Positions 36,960 through 45,833 of a DNA stretch of 64,000 bases are shown in pieces. The position numbers and the translations under genes are program-made. The DNA is taken from the NCBI RefSeq assembly GCF_004022265.1, contig NZ_SAVB01000006.1, positions 1-64,000 of the forward strand, written 5' to 3'. Each line of letters starts with the position of its first letter. Position 1 is the first letter of the stretch. This DNA comes from Paenirhodobacter ferrireducens. GTDB taxonomy: Bacteria; Pseudomonadota; Alphaproteobacteria; Rhodobacterales; Rhodobacteraceae. Under the pieces are notes generated by a model, which did not search any database, was not told the origin of the DNA, and saw nothing but the letters and a program-made list of their open reading frames with translations.

Positions 36960-38768
36960 ATGGCAGCTTATCCTTACGAGACGCATCACTATGACGTCGT
37001 GGTGGTCGGTGCCGGCGGCGCGGGCCTGCGCGCCACGCTGGGCATGGCCGAACAGGGCCTGCGTACCGCCTGCGTGACCAAGGTCTTCCCGACCCGTTCG
37101 CACACCGTCGCGGCGCAGGGCGGCATCGCCGCCTCGCTTTCGAACATGGGTCCGGACAACTGGCAGTGGCACCTCTACGACACCGTCAAGGGCTCTGACT
37201 GGCTCGGTGACACCGACGCGCAGGAATACATGGTGCGCGCCGCCCCGGCCGCGGTCTATGAACTGGAACACTACGGTGTGCCGTTCTCGCGCACCGAAGA
37301 GGGCAAGATCTATCAGCGCCCGTTCGGCGGCCACACCACCGAGTTCGGTGAAGGCCCGCCGGTGCAGCGCACCTGCGCCGCGGCCGACCGCACCGGCCAC
37401 GCGATCCTGCACACGCTCTACGGCCAGTCGCTGAAGAACAACGCGGAATTCTACATCGAGTATTTCGCGCTCGACCTGCTGATGAGCGAAGACGGCAAGA
37501 CCTGCGAAGGCGTGCTGTGCTGGAAGCTCGACGACGGCACCTTCCACGTCTTCGCGGCCAAGATGGTCGTGCTGGCGACGGGCGGCTATGGCCGTGCCTA
37601 TTTCTCGGCGACCTCGGCGCATACCTGCACCGGCGACGGCGGCGGCATGGTGGCGCGCGCGGGTCTGGCGCTGCAGGACATGGAATTCGTGCAGTTCCAC
37701 CCGACCGGCATCTATGGCTCGGGCTGCCTGATCACCGAGGGCGCGCGCGGCGAGGGCGGGTATCTGACCAACTCCGAGGGCGAGCGTTTCATGGAGCGCT
37801 ATGCGCCCCATTACAAGGATCTGGCCTCGCGTGACGTCGTCTCGCGCTGCATGACGATCGAGATCCGCGAAGGCCGCGGCGTGGGCGAGCACAAGGACCA
37901 CATCTTCCTGAACCTCTCGCACCTGCCGCCGGAAGCGCTGGCCGAACGTCTGCCCGGGATCTCGGAATCGGCGAAGATCTTCGCCGGCGTCGATGTGACC
38001 AAGGAGCCGATCCCGGTTCTGCCGACCGTGCACTACAACATGGGCGGCATCCCGACGAACTACTGGGGCGAGGTCATCAACCCGACCGCCGAAGACCAGG
38101 ACGCCGTCGTTCCGGGCCTGATGGCCGTGGGCGAGGCGGGGTGTGCCTCGGTGCACGGGGCGAACCGTCTCGGTTCGAACTCGCTCATCGACCTCGTGGT
38201 CTTCGGCCGCGCCGCCGCGATCCGCGCCGGCCAGGTCATCGACCGCGAGAAGGCGATCCCGACGCCGGCCAAATCGGCAATCGACAAGGCCTTCGACCGC
38301 TTCGACGGGCTGCGCAATGCCAAGGGCTCGGTGCCCACGGCCGCGCTGCGTCTCGAGATGCAGAAGACCATGCAGTCGGACGCCGCGGTGTTCCGCACCG
38401 ACAAGTCGCTGGCCGAAGGCGTGGTCAAGATGACCGCCGTCGCCGAGAAGATGAACGACCTGCACGTCACCGACCGGTCGCTGATCTGGAACTCGGACCT
38501 GATGGAAACGCTCGAGCTGACGAACCTGATGCCGAACGCTCTGGCGACGATCGTCGGCGCCGAGGCGCGCAAGGAAAGCCGCGGCGCGCATGCGCACGAG
38601 GACTATCCGGACCGCGACGACGTGAACTGGCGCAAGCACTCGATCATGCGCGTGCACGGCTCGACCGTGGACCTGAGCTATCGCGCGGTCCACGTCGATC
38701 CGCTGACGCCGCAGGACGAGGGCGGGATCGACCTGAAGAAGATCGCGCCGAAGGCGCGCGTCTACTGA
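36960..38768 (+). CDS. sdhA: Succinate dehydrogenase flavoprotein subunit
   Basis: The 602-residue protein has the FAD loop [20 protein letters not shown], the covalent FAD histidine in [29 protein letters not shown], the catalytic Arg region and the C-terminal end [15 protein letters not shown]. It oxidises succinate to fumarate on the cytosolic face. It overlaps the next small lipoprotein gene by one base (TGATG). Confidence 0.97.
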   Translation: MAAYPYETHHYDVVVVGAGGAGLRATLGMAEQGLRTACVTKVFPTRSHTVAAQGGIAASLSNMGPDNWQWHLYDTVKGSDWLGDTDAQEYMVRAAPAAVYELEHYGVPFSRTEEGKIYQRPFGGHTTEFGEGPPVQRTCAAADRTGHAILHTLYGQSLKNNAEFYIEYFALDLLMSEDGKTCEGVLCWKLDDGTFHVFAAKMVVLATGGYGRAYFSATSAHTCTGDGGGMVARAGLALQDMEFVQFHPTGIYGSGCLITEGARGEGGYLTNSEGERFMERYAPHYKDLASRDVVSRCMTIEIREGRGVGEHKDHIFLNLSHLPPEALAERLPGISESAKIFAGVDVTKEPIPVLPTVHYNMGGIPTNYWGEVINPTAEDQDAVVPGLMAVGEAGCASVHGANRLGSNSLIDLVVFGRAAAIRAGQVIDREKAIPTPAKSAIDKAFDRFDGLRNAKGSVPTAALRLEMQKTMQSDAAVFRTDKSLAEGVVKMTAVAEKMNDLHVTDRSLIWNSDLMETLELTNLMPNALATIVGAEARKESRGAHAHEDYPDRDDVNWRKHSIMRVHGSTVDLSYRAVHVDPLTPQDEGGIDLKKIAPKARVY

Positions 38769-39076
38769 TGCGCGGTCTTTCGCTCCTTGCGGCGGCGGCC
38801 CTGTCGGCCTGCACGATGGGGCAGAGCGCCGAGGAAGTCGCGCGCGCTCAGGCCAAATCGGTGGTCAACGGGGTGGTGGCGCAGAAGATGCCGGGGGTGA
38901 ATGCTGCCCCCGTCACCGACTGCATCATCGACAACGCCTCGATGGGCGAGGTTTACAGCATCGCCAAGGGGGCGGTCGTCGGCGTCAGCGCCGACACCGT
39001 CTCGACGGTGATGACCATTGCGCAGCGCCCCGCGACGATGTCGTGCATCGCCCGCAACGGGCTCGGCGTGCTGTGA
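38768..39076 (+). CDS. Predicted lipoprotein between sdhA and sdhB (first)
   Basis: The 102-residue protein has a very short signal ([15 protein letters not shown]; Cys15 as lipid site), then a small domain with VVNGVVAQKMPGVNAAPVTDC and SCIARNGLGVL, whose two Cys may pair. I recognise no family. Its start overlaps the sdhA stop by one base, so translation is coupled to sdhA. That makes co-production with succinate dehydrogenase almost certain. Confidence 0.75.
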   Translation: MRGLSLLAAAALSACTMGQSAEEVARAQAKSVVNGVVAQKMPGVNAAPVTDCIIDNASMGEVYSIAKGAVVGVSADTVSTVMTIAQRPATMSCIARNGLGVL

Positions 39077-39084
39077 GGGGGGCG

Positions 39085-39420
39085 ATGGAGCGGAGCCGCG
39101 AGATGACGGGGCAGGGGGGGCGGCGGTTGCCGTGGCTGGCCTGCGTCGCGCTCGCGCCGCTTCTGGCCGGCTGCGGACCCGTGCCCGTCGAGCAGGCCGA
39201 GGCGCAGTGCTTCCGCCAGATCGCGCCGGAACCTCCGGTTTCTGGCGAAGCCGGCATCGGCATGACCAGTTCCGGCCCGCGCACCACCGCCAAGGTGCGG
39301 CTCAATCTCGGGCTGCGCACGCAAGGAGACCCGTCAGCGGCCTATGACCGCTGCGTCTATCAGAGATCCGGCCGCATGCCGACGCGGCCGCTTTACGCCA
39401 GAACCGACTGGAGAGGGTGA
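39085..39420 (+). CDS. Predicted lipoprotein between sdhA and sdhB (second)
   Basis: The 111-residue protein has a basic N-terminus ([17 protein letters not shown]), hydrophobic segment and lipobox LLAGC, followed by a compact domain with two further Cys (AEAQCFRQ and [10 protein letters not shown]). No family recognised. GAGGGGGG precedes ATG 39085; an internal ATG at 39103 is an alternative. It ends 5 bases before sdhB and is embedded in the sdh operon. Confidence 0.7.
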   Translation: MERSREMTGQGGRRLPWLACVALAPLLAGCGPVPVEQAEAQCFRQIAPEPPVSGEAGIGMTSSGPRTTAKVRLNLGLRTQGDPSAAYDRCVYQRSGRMPTRPLYARTDWRG

Positions 39421-39425
39421 AAACC

Positions 39426-40208
39426 ATGGTTCAGTTCAAGCTTCCGAAGAATTCGCAGATCCGCGTCGGCAAGACCTGGCCGAAGCCGGAAGGCGCCAAG
39501 AATGTGCGCAAGTTCCAGATCTACCGCTGGGATCCGGACACCGGGGAGAACCCGCGCGTCGACAGCTATTTCCTGGACATGGACAAATGCGGTCCGATGG
39601 TCCTTGACGCGCTGATCAAGATCAAGAACGAGATCGACCCGACGCTGACCTTCCGCCGCTCCTGCCGCGAAGGCATCTGCGGCTCCTGCGCGATGAACAT
39701 CGACGGGATCAACACGCTCGCCTGCATCTATGGTCTCGACGAGATCAAGGGCGACACCGTCAAGATCAACCCGCTGCCCCACATGCCGGTGGTGAAAGAC
39801 CTGATCCCGGACCTGACGCATTTCTATGCGCAGCACGCCTCGATCATGCCGTTCCTGCAGACCAAGACCAACGTTCCCGAGAAGGAATGGCGGCAGTCGA
39901 TCGAAGACCGCCGCAAGCTCGACGGTCTCTACGAATGCGTCATGTGCGCCAGCTGCTCGACCTCCTGCCCGAGCTACTGGTGGAACTCGGACCGCTACCT
40001 CGGCCCGGCGGCGCTGCTCCATGCCTATCGCTGGATCATCGACAGCCGCGACGAGGCGACGGCTGAGCGTCTCGATGCGCTCGAGGATCCGTTCAAGCTC
40101 TATCGCTGCCACACCATCATGAACTGCACCAAGACCTGCCCGAAGGGGCTGAACCCGGCGAAGGCGATCGCCGAGATCAAGCGGCTGATGGTCAGCCGTC
40201 AGGTCTGA
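39426..40208 (+). CDS. sdhB: Succinate dehydrogenase iron-sulfur subunit
   Basis: The 260-residue protein carries the [2Fe-2S] cysteines in [12 protein letters not shown]. The [4Fe-4S]/[3Fe-4S] cysteines lie in [15 protein letters not shown] and [17 protein letters not shown]. It relays electrons from SdhA to the membrane subunits. ATG 39426 gives the family N-terminus [17 protein letters not shown]; an in-frame GTG lies 9 bases earlier. Confidence 0.97.
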   Translation: MVQFKLPKNSQIRVGKTWPKPEGAKNVRKFQIYRWDPDTGENPRVDSYFLDMDKCGPMVLDALIKIKNEIDPTLTFRRSCREGICGSCAMNIDGINTLACIYGLDEIKGDTVKINPLPHMPVVKDLIPDLTHFYAQHASIMPFLQTKTNVPEKEWRQSIEDRRKLDGLYECVMCASCSTSCPSYWWNSDRYLGPAALLHAYRWIIDSRDEATAERLDALEDPFKLYRCHTIMNCTKTCPKGLNPAKAIAEIKRLMVSRQV

Positions 40209-40228
40209 GGCAGCACCACACGATCGGG

Positions 40229-40248
40229 GCCCCGGAGCGATCCGGGGC
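40229..40248 (+). terminator. Hairpin after sdhB
   Basis: GCCCCGG (40229-40235) pairs with CCGGGGC (40242-40248). There is no T-run, so this may be a 3' stabiliser or a rho-dependent end. Confidence 0.45.
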
Positions 40249-40388
40249 TCCTGTCTGTCCGGGGTGTGACGATTTGCTGCACTGCAGCATCTGCATGGCA
40301 CCCTTGCGCCTGTGCCCCTTCCCAGACGCGCCCCGATCCCCTACATGGACCGGCAGGGAGGAACTCAATCCGACCACAGGAGAGTTCC

Positions 40389-40568
40389 ATGTCGAAGATC
40401 GTCAAATTCGTGAAGGCGTCCGAACGCGAACAGGCCGAAGAGGCGCTGCGGGTTCTGGAGCAGGCCTACGCCTATTACATCCCCGAAGACGAGGTCTCGG
40501 CCACCGCGGCGATCGCCGCTGTCGAAACCCCGATCGAGCAGATGTTCGGGTATTACTCGGCCGCCTGA
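40389..40568 (+). CDS. Small helical protein downstream of sdhB
   Basis: The 59-residue acidic protein is read as one long amphipathic helix (KASEREQAEEALRVLEQAYAYYI) followed by a shorter one (IEQMFGYYSAA). CAGGAGAG precedes ATG 40389 and a strong terminator follows, so it is very probably a real gene despite its size. No family recognised and no signal peptide. Confidence 0.7.
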   Translation: MSKIVKFVKASEREQAEEALRVLEQAYAYYIPEDEVSATAAIAAVETPIEQMFGYYSAA

Positions 40569-40592
40569 GCGCACCGACCGATGTCGAAACCG

Positions 40593-40625
40593 AAGCCCCG
40601 CGCGTCGCGCCGGGGCTTTTGTTTT
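40593..40625 (+). terminator. Rho-independent terminator after the 59-residue gene
   Basis: AGCCCCG (40594-40600) pairs with CGGGGCT (40611-40617), with additional inner CGCG pairing, followed by TTTGTTTT. Confidence 0.85.
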
Positions 40626-40667
40626 GCCGCGGCCATGGCAGGATAAGGCACCAGCCAAGGAGCCGCG

Positions 40668-41534
40668 ATGAAACTTTCCCGTCCAGACCATGCCGCCCCC
40701 GCCGATGCCGCCGCGCGACGGGCGATCCACCCGGTGATCTGCTATCCGGTCGAAACCCTGCCGCGCCCGGACGTGGCAGGCTATCGCGCCGTGCGCCCCG
40801 GTTGGGAACTGCTCGAGGAGGTGATCGTGCCGCCGCGCGAGGCGCGCTTCTTCACGGTGCCGGCCGGGCATTTCTTCCGCATCGTCTCGATCGAGGGGCC
40901 GCAGGTCGGCGACCTCGATCTGTGGCACCTCGAAGATCTGACCGAGCGCTTCTATTCTGGCAAGACCCGCGCGCTGCATGGCACGCATCTGTCGACCGGC
41001 GATCAGCTCTGGTCCTCGCTGCCCTTCCTGCGGCCGATGGCGACGATCACCGAGGACACGCTCGACTGGTATGGCTTCGACGAGCATGGCGGCTCGGTGC
41101 ATGACGTGATCGGCACTCGCTGCGACCCCTACACGCATTACCTGCTGTCGGGAGGCGAGACCTATCACCATTGCTGCCACTCGAACCTGACCCGGGCGCT
41201 CGCCGAAGGCCGCGGAATGACGACCGAGGCCTGCGAGGGGCTGGTGCACGACGTGCTGAATGTCTTCATGTGCACGGGCTTCACCCGCGACGCCGGGCAG
41301 TATTTCATGAAGGCAAGCCCGGTGCGGCCGGGCGATTTTCTCGAATTCTTCGCCGAGATCGATCTCGCCGGCGCGCTCTCGGCCTGCCCGGGCGGCGACT
41401 GCTCTTCCGAGCACAGCTCGGACGCCGCCGCCTGTCATCCGCTGAAGATCGAGATCTATCGCCCGCAGCAGGCGCCCGCGGGCTGGGCCTCGCCTGCGCC
41501 GAACGGCTATGACCGGAGCCACGGGTTCGCCTGA
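40668..41534 (+). CDS. DUF1989 (urea carboxylase-associated family) protein
   Basis: The 288-residue protein has FFTVPAGHFFRIVSIEGPQVGDLDLW, DVIGTRCDPYTHYLLSGGETYHHCC and FMKASPVRPGDFLEFFAEIDL, the landmarks of DUF1989, which often neighbours urea carboxylase or aminomethyltransferase-like genes. Conserved Cys and His residues suggest a metal site. No such partner is adjacent; the nearest biotin carboxylase is about 30 kb away in this window. It has its own region after the terminator at 40593. Confidence 0.8.
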   Translation: MKLSRPDHAAPADAAARRAIHPVICYPVETLPRPDVAGYRAVRPGWELLEEVIVPPREARFFTVPAGHFFRIVSIEGPQVGDLDLWHLEDLTERFYSGKTRALHGTHLSTGDQLWSSLPFLRPMATITEDTLDWYGFDEHGGSVHDVIGTRCDPYTHYLLSGGETYHHCCHSNLTRALAEGRGMTTEACEGLVHDVLNVFMCTGFTRDAGQYFMKASPVRPGDFLEFFAEIDLAGALSACPGGDCSSEHSSDAAACHPLKIEIYRPQQAPAGWASPAPNGYDRSHGFA

Positions 41535-41581
41535 GAGCGGGGCAGGGGGCTGTCTGCCCCCTTCCCGGCCAGCGGCCGGTT

Positions 41582-41685
41582 CACCCCCCGAGGATATTTG
41601 GGGCAATTGGAAGAGGGGAAGAGGGCGGGAAGGGCTTTGGGCGCCGCGGCCCTCCCTTCCAATTGCCTCAAATCTCCTGGGGTGA
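41582..41685. repeat. Imperfect inverted repeat, REP-like
   Basis: About 30 bases at 41582-41612 (core GAGGATATTTGGGGCAATTG) are repeated inverted at 41657-41685 (core CAATTGCCTCAAATCTCCTG), with 44 bases between. It lies between the convergent DUF1989 and ArsR genes, so the folded RNA may act as a terminator for both. Similar single copies occur near 34645 and 58252. Confidence 0.6.
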
Positions 41686-41691
41686 GGCCCG

Positions 41692-42063
41692 TCAGGGCCG
41701 AGGGGGCGGCACCCCCTCGGCGCCATCCGTGTCGCGCAATTCCGTCTCCAGGAAGCGCTCGAAGGCATCAAGGTCGATCGGCTCCAGCTGACCGAAGCTT
41801 TGGATCCAGGTGATGGCGCCGGCCATCGCCGCAGGCTCGAGCTTGCACCATTTCACCCGGCCACGCTTTTCCTGAGAGATCAGCCCGGCCTCGGCGAGGA
41901 TCGCGAGGTGTTTCGAGATCGCGGCGAGCGACATCTCGAAGGGCTCGGCGACATCGGTGACCGCCATGTCATCCTCGAGCAGCATGGTCAGGATCGCGCG
42001 GCGCGTGGGGTCGGCCAGCGCGGCGAAGACGGCATCGAGGGGGGCGGTGGCCGATGTGCTCAT
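41692..42063 (-). CDS. ArsR-family repressor
   Basis: The 123-residue winged-HTH protein has LADPTRRAILTMLL and LAAISKHLAILAEAGLISQEKRGRVKWCKLEP, the DNA-binding and wing segments of small ArsR repressors. It lacks the Cys-rich metal site of true ArsR/SmtB. ATG 42063 gives the conserved layout; the frame continues upstream. A perfect TCAACC-GGAA-GGTTGA palindrome 32 bases upstream is probably its own operator. No target gene is adjacent on its strand. Confidence 0.88.
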   Translation of the reverse strand: MSTSATAPLDAVFAALADPTRRAILTMLLEDDMAVTDVAEPFEMSLAAISKHLAILAEAGLISQEKRGRVKWCKLEPAAMAGAITWIQSFGQLEPIDLDAFERFLETELRDTDGAEGVPPPRP

Positions 42064-42094
42064 GGCCCAGTGATGCGGTGGGGGGGCAAAAACG

Positions 42095-42110
42095 TCAACC
42101 GGAAGGTTGA
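42095..42110. promoter_or_regulatory. ArsR operator candidate
   Basis: TCAACC-GGAA-GGTTGA is a perfect 16-bp palindrome 32 bases upstream of the ArsR start, where autoregulatory sites of this family normally lie. Confidence 0.55.
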
Positions 42111-42221
42111 ATATGCGATTTCCGCGCCGCAGCACATTTGGGCGGTCATGGGACAGGAGGTGATTTCAGAAACTATTTCGAAACAAGGAGTTAGTCGATC
42201 TCATGATGGGCGCTAACGGCG

Positions 42222-42250
42222 TTGACTCACAGGGCGGTGAAGTCTATCAA
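42222..42250 (+). promoter_or_regulatory. Sigma-70-like promoter of the F0 ATP synthase operon
   Basis: TTGACT (42222-42227) is followed after 17 bases by TATCAA (42245-42250), 28 bases upstream of the first ATG at 42278. A GGGGGGAG ribosome site lies in between. Confidence 0.6.
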
Positions 42251-42277
42251 AGCCCCGAGTTGTTGCGGGGGGAGCCT

Positions 42278-42622
42278 ATGACTGACCGTCCCTCGGACGA
42301 GCACGATCCCGAGCGCCTTGTGGCGCTGGAACGGCGCCTGGCCGAGCTGCGCAAGGAAAAGGCTCCGAAGCCCGCGGCGGATGACAAGTTCCGCCAGGCC
42401 GACATGGCGTGGCGGATGGTCATCGAGATGGTTTCGGGGCTGGGGATCGGCTTCGGCATCGGATTTGGGCTCGACGCGCTTGCGGGGACGAAGCCCTGGC
42501 TGATGCTGGTGTTCACGCTCCTCGGGCTCGTGGCGGGGATCCGGGTGGTGATCCGCTCCGCCGAAGAGATGAACAAGAAGGCACATGCGGCGGCCCCGGC
42601 CTCCGATGCAGAGGGAAAATAG
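42278..42622 (+). CDS. atpI: ATP synthase-associated AtpI/AtpZ protein
   Basis: The 114-residue protein has an N-terminal charged coiled-coil-like helix ([17 protein letters not shown]) and two membrane helices ([19 protein letters not shown] and [18 protein letters not shown]). This is the alphaproteobacterial AtpI/AtpZ layout. It is thought to help assemble the c-ring. First gene of the F0 operon; atpB starts 2 bases after its stop. Confidence 0.9.
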   Translation: MTDRPSDEHDPERLVALERRLAELRKEKAPKPAADDKFRQADMAWRMVIEMVSGLGIGFGIGFGLDALAGTKPWLMLVFTLLGLVAGIRVVIRSAEEMNKKAHAAAPASDAEGK

Positions 42623-42624
42623 AC

Positions 42625-43395
42625 GTGGCGGAAGAAGCGAGTGAAGGTCTGGCGTTCCATCCGATGGAACCTTTCAAGATCCATTCCCTGTTCGGTGACG
42701 GGCCGATCCATTGGTACACGCCCACCAACGTCACCCTGTGGATGGCGATCGGCCTGATCTGCATGGCGCTGCTGCTCGTCGTCGGCACCCGCGGCCGCGC
42801 GATCATCCCGTCGCGGATGCAGTCGCTCGCCGAGCTCGTCTATGGCTTCATCCACAAGATGGTCGAGGACGTGACCGGCAAGGAAGGGCTGAAGTTCTTC
42901 CCCTACATCTTCACGCTGTTCCTGTTCATCGTCTTCTCGAACTTCCTCGGCCTGATCCCGCTCTCGTTCACCCCGACCGCCCATATCGCCGTCACCGGCG
43001 TGCTGGCGATCTTGGTCTTCGTCACCGTGACCGTCGTCGGTTTCGTGAAGAACGGCACCCATTTCCTCGGCCTGTTCTGGGTCAGCTCGGCGCCGCTCGC
43101 GCTGCGCCCGATCCTCGCGGTGATCGAGGTGATCTCCTACTTCGTGCGTCCGGTCAGCCACTCGATCCGACTTGCGGGCAACATGATGGCCGGCCACGCC
43201 GTGATCGAGGTCTTCGCGGGCTTCGCGCCGGTGATCCTGATGTCGGCCGCCGTCGGCGTGCTGGTCACCCCGCTGTCGGTCCTCGCGGTCACCGCGATGT
43301 ACGGGCTCGAAGTGATCGTGGCCCTCGTGCAGGCCTACGTGTTCACCATCCTCACCTGCGTCTACCTGAAGGACGCGCTGCATCCGGGCCACTGA
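42625..43395 (+). CDS. atpB: ATP synthase F0 subunit a
   Basis: The 256-residue membrane protein carries ITHWYTP-like [11 protein letters not shown] at the start, the essential Arg in [10 protein letters not shown] and the final [21 protein letters not shown]. It forms the proton half-channels against the c-ring. GTG 42625 is used since AGAGGGA lies 10 bases upstream; ATG 42663 is an alternative that would drop 12 residues. Confidence 0.95.
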   Translation: MAEEASEGLAFHPMEPFKIHSLFGDGPIHWYTPTNVTLWMAIGLICMALLLVVGTRGRAIIPSRMQSLAELVYGFIHKMVEDVTGKEGLKFFPYIFTLFLFIVFSNFLGLIPLSFTPTAHIAVTGVLAILVFVTVTVVGFVKNGTHFLGLFWVSSAPLALRPILAVIEVISYFVRPVSHSIRLAGNMMAGHAVIEVFAGFAPVILMSAAVGVLVTPLSVLAVTAMYGLEVIVALVQAYVFTILTCVYLKDALHPGH

Positions 43396-43451
43396 GGCCC
43401 GGACCGCAGAGAGACAAAGTTTCAACCTTTCAATCCCTAAGGAGCATCCCA

Positions 43452-43688
43452 ATGGAAGGCAGCATCTCGGAATTCGGTCAATACCTCGGCGCGGGCCTGG
43501 CCTGCATCGGCCTGGCGGGCGCCGCCATGGGTGTTGGCAACGTCGCCGGTAACTTCCTGAACGGCGCGCTGCGCAACCCGTCGGCCGCCGCCGGCCAGAC
43601 CGCCACGCTGTTCATCGGCATGGCCTTCGCCGAAGCTCTGGGCATCTTCGCGTTCCTCGTCGCCCTGCTGCTGCTGTTCGCGGTCTGA
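43452..43688 (+). CDS. atpE: ATP synthase F0 subunit c
   Basis: This 78-residue hairpin protein has two helices joined by the polar RNPSAAAG loop. The proton-binding carboxylate is the Glu in [12 protein letters not shown] of helix 2. AAGGAG lies 8 bases before the ATG. It is followed by a stem-loop that may raise its output relative to the neighbouring subunits. Confidence 0.96.
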   Translation: MEGSISEFGQYLGAGLACIGLAGAAMGVGNVAGNFLNGALRNPSAAAGQTATLFIGMAFAEALGIFAFLVALLLLFAV

Positions 43689-43710
43689 TCCCTGATCCAA
43701 TCCTTTCGGT

Positions 43711-43738
43711 CGGATGGGTCCGCACGCGGGCCCATCCG
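43711..43738 (+). repeat. Stem-loop between atpE and the b' gene
   Basis: CGGATGGG (43711-43718) pairs with CCCATCCG (43731-43738), 22 bases past the atpE stop, with no T-run. A 3'-protecting hairpin here would favour subunit c, which is needed in about ten copies. Confidence 0.5.
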
Positions 43739-43764
43739 GTTATCTGAGGGTCCAGGGGGACGAC

Positions 43765-44316
43765 ATGGAAACTGAACAGCAAGTGGCCGAGATGGCGGGT
43801 GATGCGGCGCATGGTGCCGCGGCCGCCGTGCCGATGCCGCAGCTTGATCTTTCGACCTTCCCGAACCAGATCTTCTGGCTCTGCGTCGCGCTGGTCGTGA
43901 TCTACTGGATGCTTTCGCGCATCGCCCTGCCGCGGATCTCCGCGGTGCTGGCCGATCGCCAGAGCACCATCGCCGGCGACATTGCCGCCGCCGAGGACTA
44001 CAAGCTGAAGGCGAAGGACGCCGAGGCCGCCTATGAAAAGGCGCTCGCGGATGCCCGGGCTCAGGCTCAGAAGATCATCGCGGAAACCAAGGCCGAGATC
44101 CAGAAGGACCTCGACGCGGCGACCGCCAAGGCCGATACCGAGATCGCCAAGCGCGCCACGGAATCGGAAGCCCGGATCAACGAGATCCGTGCCGGGGCGC
44201 TCGAGGCGGTGGAAGCCGTCGCGCGCGATGCCGCGGCCGAGATCGTCGTCGCTCTTGGCGGGCAGGCTGACACCGGGGCTCTGGCCACGGCCGTTGGCGC
44301 ACGGGTGAAAGGCTGA
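43765..44316 (+). CDS. atpF': ATP synthase F0 subunit b'
   Basis: The 183-residue protein has a polar N-terminus, a membrane helix ([19 protein letters not shown]) and a long Ala/Glu/Lys coiled coil. The divergent b' form paired with b makes a heterodimeric peripheral stalk, as in photosynthetic bacteria and Rhodobacterales. GGGGGA precedes ATG 43765; atpF follows 4 bases later. Confidence 0.93.
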   Translation: METEQQVAEMAGDAAHGAAAAVPMPQLDLSTFPNQIFWLCVALVVIYWMLSRIALPRISAVLADRQSTIAGDIAAAEDYKLKAKDAEAAYEKALADARAQAQKIIAETKAEIQKDLDAATAKADTEIAKRATESEARINEIRAGALEAVEAVARDAAAEIVVALGGQADTGALATAVGARVKG

Positions 44317-44320
44317 GACC

Positions 44321-44878
44321 ATGAAGAAACTCACGCTTCTCTTCATCCTCGCCGCTTCGCCGGCGCTCGCCTCCGAGGAAGGGCCGTTCTTCTCGCTGCG
44401 CAACCCGAACTTCGTGGTGCTGATCGCCTTCCTTCTGTTCGTGGCGATCATCGTCAAGTTCAAGGTTCCGGCGCTGCTCGGCTCCCTGCTCGACAAGCGC
44501 GCGGACACGATCAAGTCGGAACTCGACGAAGCTCGTGCGCTGCGTGAAGAAGCGCAGTCGATCCTTGCCTCCTACGAGCGCAAGGCGCGTGAAGTCCAGG
44601 CGCAGGCCGAGGGCATCGTGGTGGCTGCGAAGCGCGATGCGCAGGCGGCGGCCGACGTGGCCAAGGCCGAGCTGCAGGCGTCGATCGCGCGGCGTCTGAA
44701 GGCGGCGGAGGAGCAGATCGCTTCGGCCGAGGCTTCGGCGCTGAAGGACGTCAAGGACCGTGCCGTTCAGGTGGCGATCGCCGCCGCGGCCGAAGTGCTT
44801 GCCGGCCAGATGACGCCTGACCGCAAAGCCGGGCTGATCGACACTGCGATCTCCGAGGTGCAGGCACGTCTCAACTGA
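44321..44878 (+). CDS. atpF: ATP synthase F0 subunit b
   Basis: The 185-residue protein has an N-terminal hydrophobic stretch ([15 protein letters not shown]), a second membrane helix ([18 protein letters not shown]) and the coiled-coil stalk rich in Glu/Ala/Lys. The first segment looks like a cleavable signal (ALA-SEE), as in some alphaproteobacterial b subunits. It ends the F0 operon at a strong terminator; F1 genes are not in the window. Confidence 0.94.
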   Translation: MKKLTLLFILAASPALASEEGPFFSLRNPNFVVLIAFLLFVAIIVKFKVPALLGSLLDKRADTIKSELDEARALREEAQSILASYERKAREVQAQAEGIVVAAKRDAQAAADVAKAELQASIARRLKAAEEQIASAEASALKDVKDRAVQVAIAAAAEVLAGQMTPDRKAGLIDTAISEVQARLN

Positions 44879-44900
44879 GACCTGCCTTGGGAAAGTTGAA

Positions 44901-44926
44901 AACCCGGCCGCAAGGCCGGGTTTTTT
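44901..44926 (+). terminator. Rho-independent terminator of the F0 operon
   Basis: ACCCGGCC (44902-44909)... pairs with GGCCGGGT across GCAA, followed by a run of T (44920-44926). Confidence 0.95.
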
Positions 44927-44950
44927 CATGTCTGCAGCTGGGCCGGGGGC

Positions 44951-45724
44951 TCAGCCCGCCTTCTCGGCCTCGTGGCGCAGCCGCATCTGTGCAAGGGTCT
45001 CGTGGCGCTCGGCCTTGCGCTGTTCGGTCAGCGCCTTCTCGACGAATTCCATGTGATCGGCCACGGCGGCGCGGGCCGCGGCCCCGTCGCGCGCCTGAAT
45101 GGCCGCGTTGATCGCGCGGTGCTGTTCCAGCAGCGCGTCGCGGGTCGGGCGATTGCGGAACATGACCTGGCGGTTGTAGAACACACCCTCCTGCAGCAGG
45201 TCGAACATCGCGCGCATCATGTGCAAGGTGATGACGTTGTGCCCGGCCTCGATGATCGCCATGTGGAATTGCGCATCGAGCGCCGCCTCGTCGGCCGGGT
45301 TGCGCTTCGCATGCGCCGCTTCCATGCGCTGAAACAGTGTGTCGATCACCCGCAGGTCGGTGTCCGAGGCAAGCCGCGCAGCGCGTTCGGCGGCCAGCCC
45401 CTCGAGGTCGCGCCGGAACGAGAGGTAATCGAAAACCGCCTGCTCGTCGCGCGCGAAGAGCCGGATCAGCGCCGGCGAGAAGGCCGAGCCGAGCACGTCG
45501 GCCACGAAGATGCCCGAACCCGCACGGGTGGTCAGAAGGCCTTCCTCCTGCAGCTCGGCCACCGCCTCGCGCAGCGAGGGGCGCGAGACCGCGAGGCGCT
45601 CGGACAGTTCGCGCTCGGAGGGCAGCCGTTCGCCGGGCCGCAGGATGCCCTGCAGGATCAGCCCTTCGATCTGGCGGACGACCGCCGAGGCGAGCTTTTC
45701 GGATTCGATCTTCTGGAACGGCAT
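44951..45724 (-). CDS. FadR/PdhR-type GntR regulator with FCD domain
   Basis: The 257-residue protein has the FadR-type N-terminus (LASAVVRQIEGLILQGILRPGERLPSERELSERLAVSRPSLREA) and an FCD domain with DAQFHMAIIEAGHN and EQHRAINAAIQARDG, whose His residues form the metal/ligand pocket. It resembles PdhR/LldR regulators of pyruvate or lactate genes. ATG 45724 gives the conserved N-terminus. A TGGTCA-N7-TGACCA palindrome 14 bases upstream is a likely autoregulatory site. Its target is not adjacent. Confidence 0.88.
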   Translation of the reverse strand: MPFQKIESEKLASAVVRQIEGLILQGILRPGERLPSERELSERLAVSRPSLREAVAELQEEGLLTTRAGSGIFVADVLGSAFSPALIRLFARDEQAVFDYLSFRRDLEGLAAERAARLASDTDLRVIDTLFQRMEAAHAKRNPADEAALDAQFHMAIIEAGHNVITLHMMRAMFDLLQEGVFYNRQVMFRNRPTRDALLEQHRAINAAIQARDGAAARAAVADHMEFVEKALTEQRKAERHETLAQMRLRHEAEKAG

Positions 45725-45737
45725 TGCTTCCCCCCGT

Positions 45738-45756
45738 TGGTCAAGATGTATGACCA
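45738..45756. promoter_or_regulatory. Operator candidate for the FadR-type regulator
   Basis: TGGTCA (45738-45743) and TGACCA (45751-45756) form a perfect palindrome with 7-base spacer immediately upstream of the regulator's start. The half-site TGGT/ACCA is that of PdhR/LldR operators, though the spacing is longer than their usual N3. Confidence 0.5.
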
Positions 45757-45785
45757 CATCCGGGGCCCGGCAATGGGAATCGCAG

Positions 45786-45813
45786 CAAAAAGGCCGGGGA
45801 GGGCCCCGGCCTT
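45786..45813 (-). terminator. Terminator for the OmpA-like lipoprotein gene
   Basis: AAGGCCGGGG (45790-45799) is complementary to CCCCGGCCTT (45804-45813) around 4 bases. On the minus strand the stem is followed by a T-run (A's at 45787-45791), 21 bases past the stop at 45834. Confidence 0.85.
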
Positions 45814-45833
45814 GGGTCGCCGTGCGACGCGGA

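Noticed and set aside
40668-41534. DUF1989 gene as part of the sdh operon
   Set aside because: A strong terminator at 40593-40625 separates it from the upstream genes.
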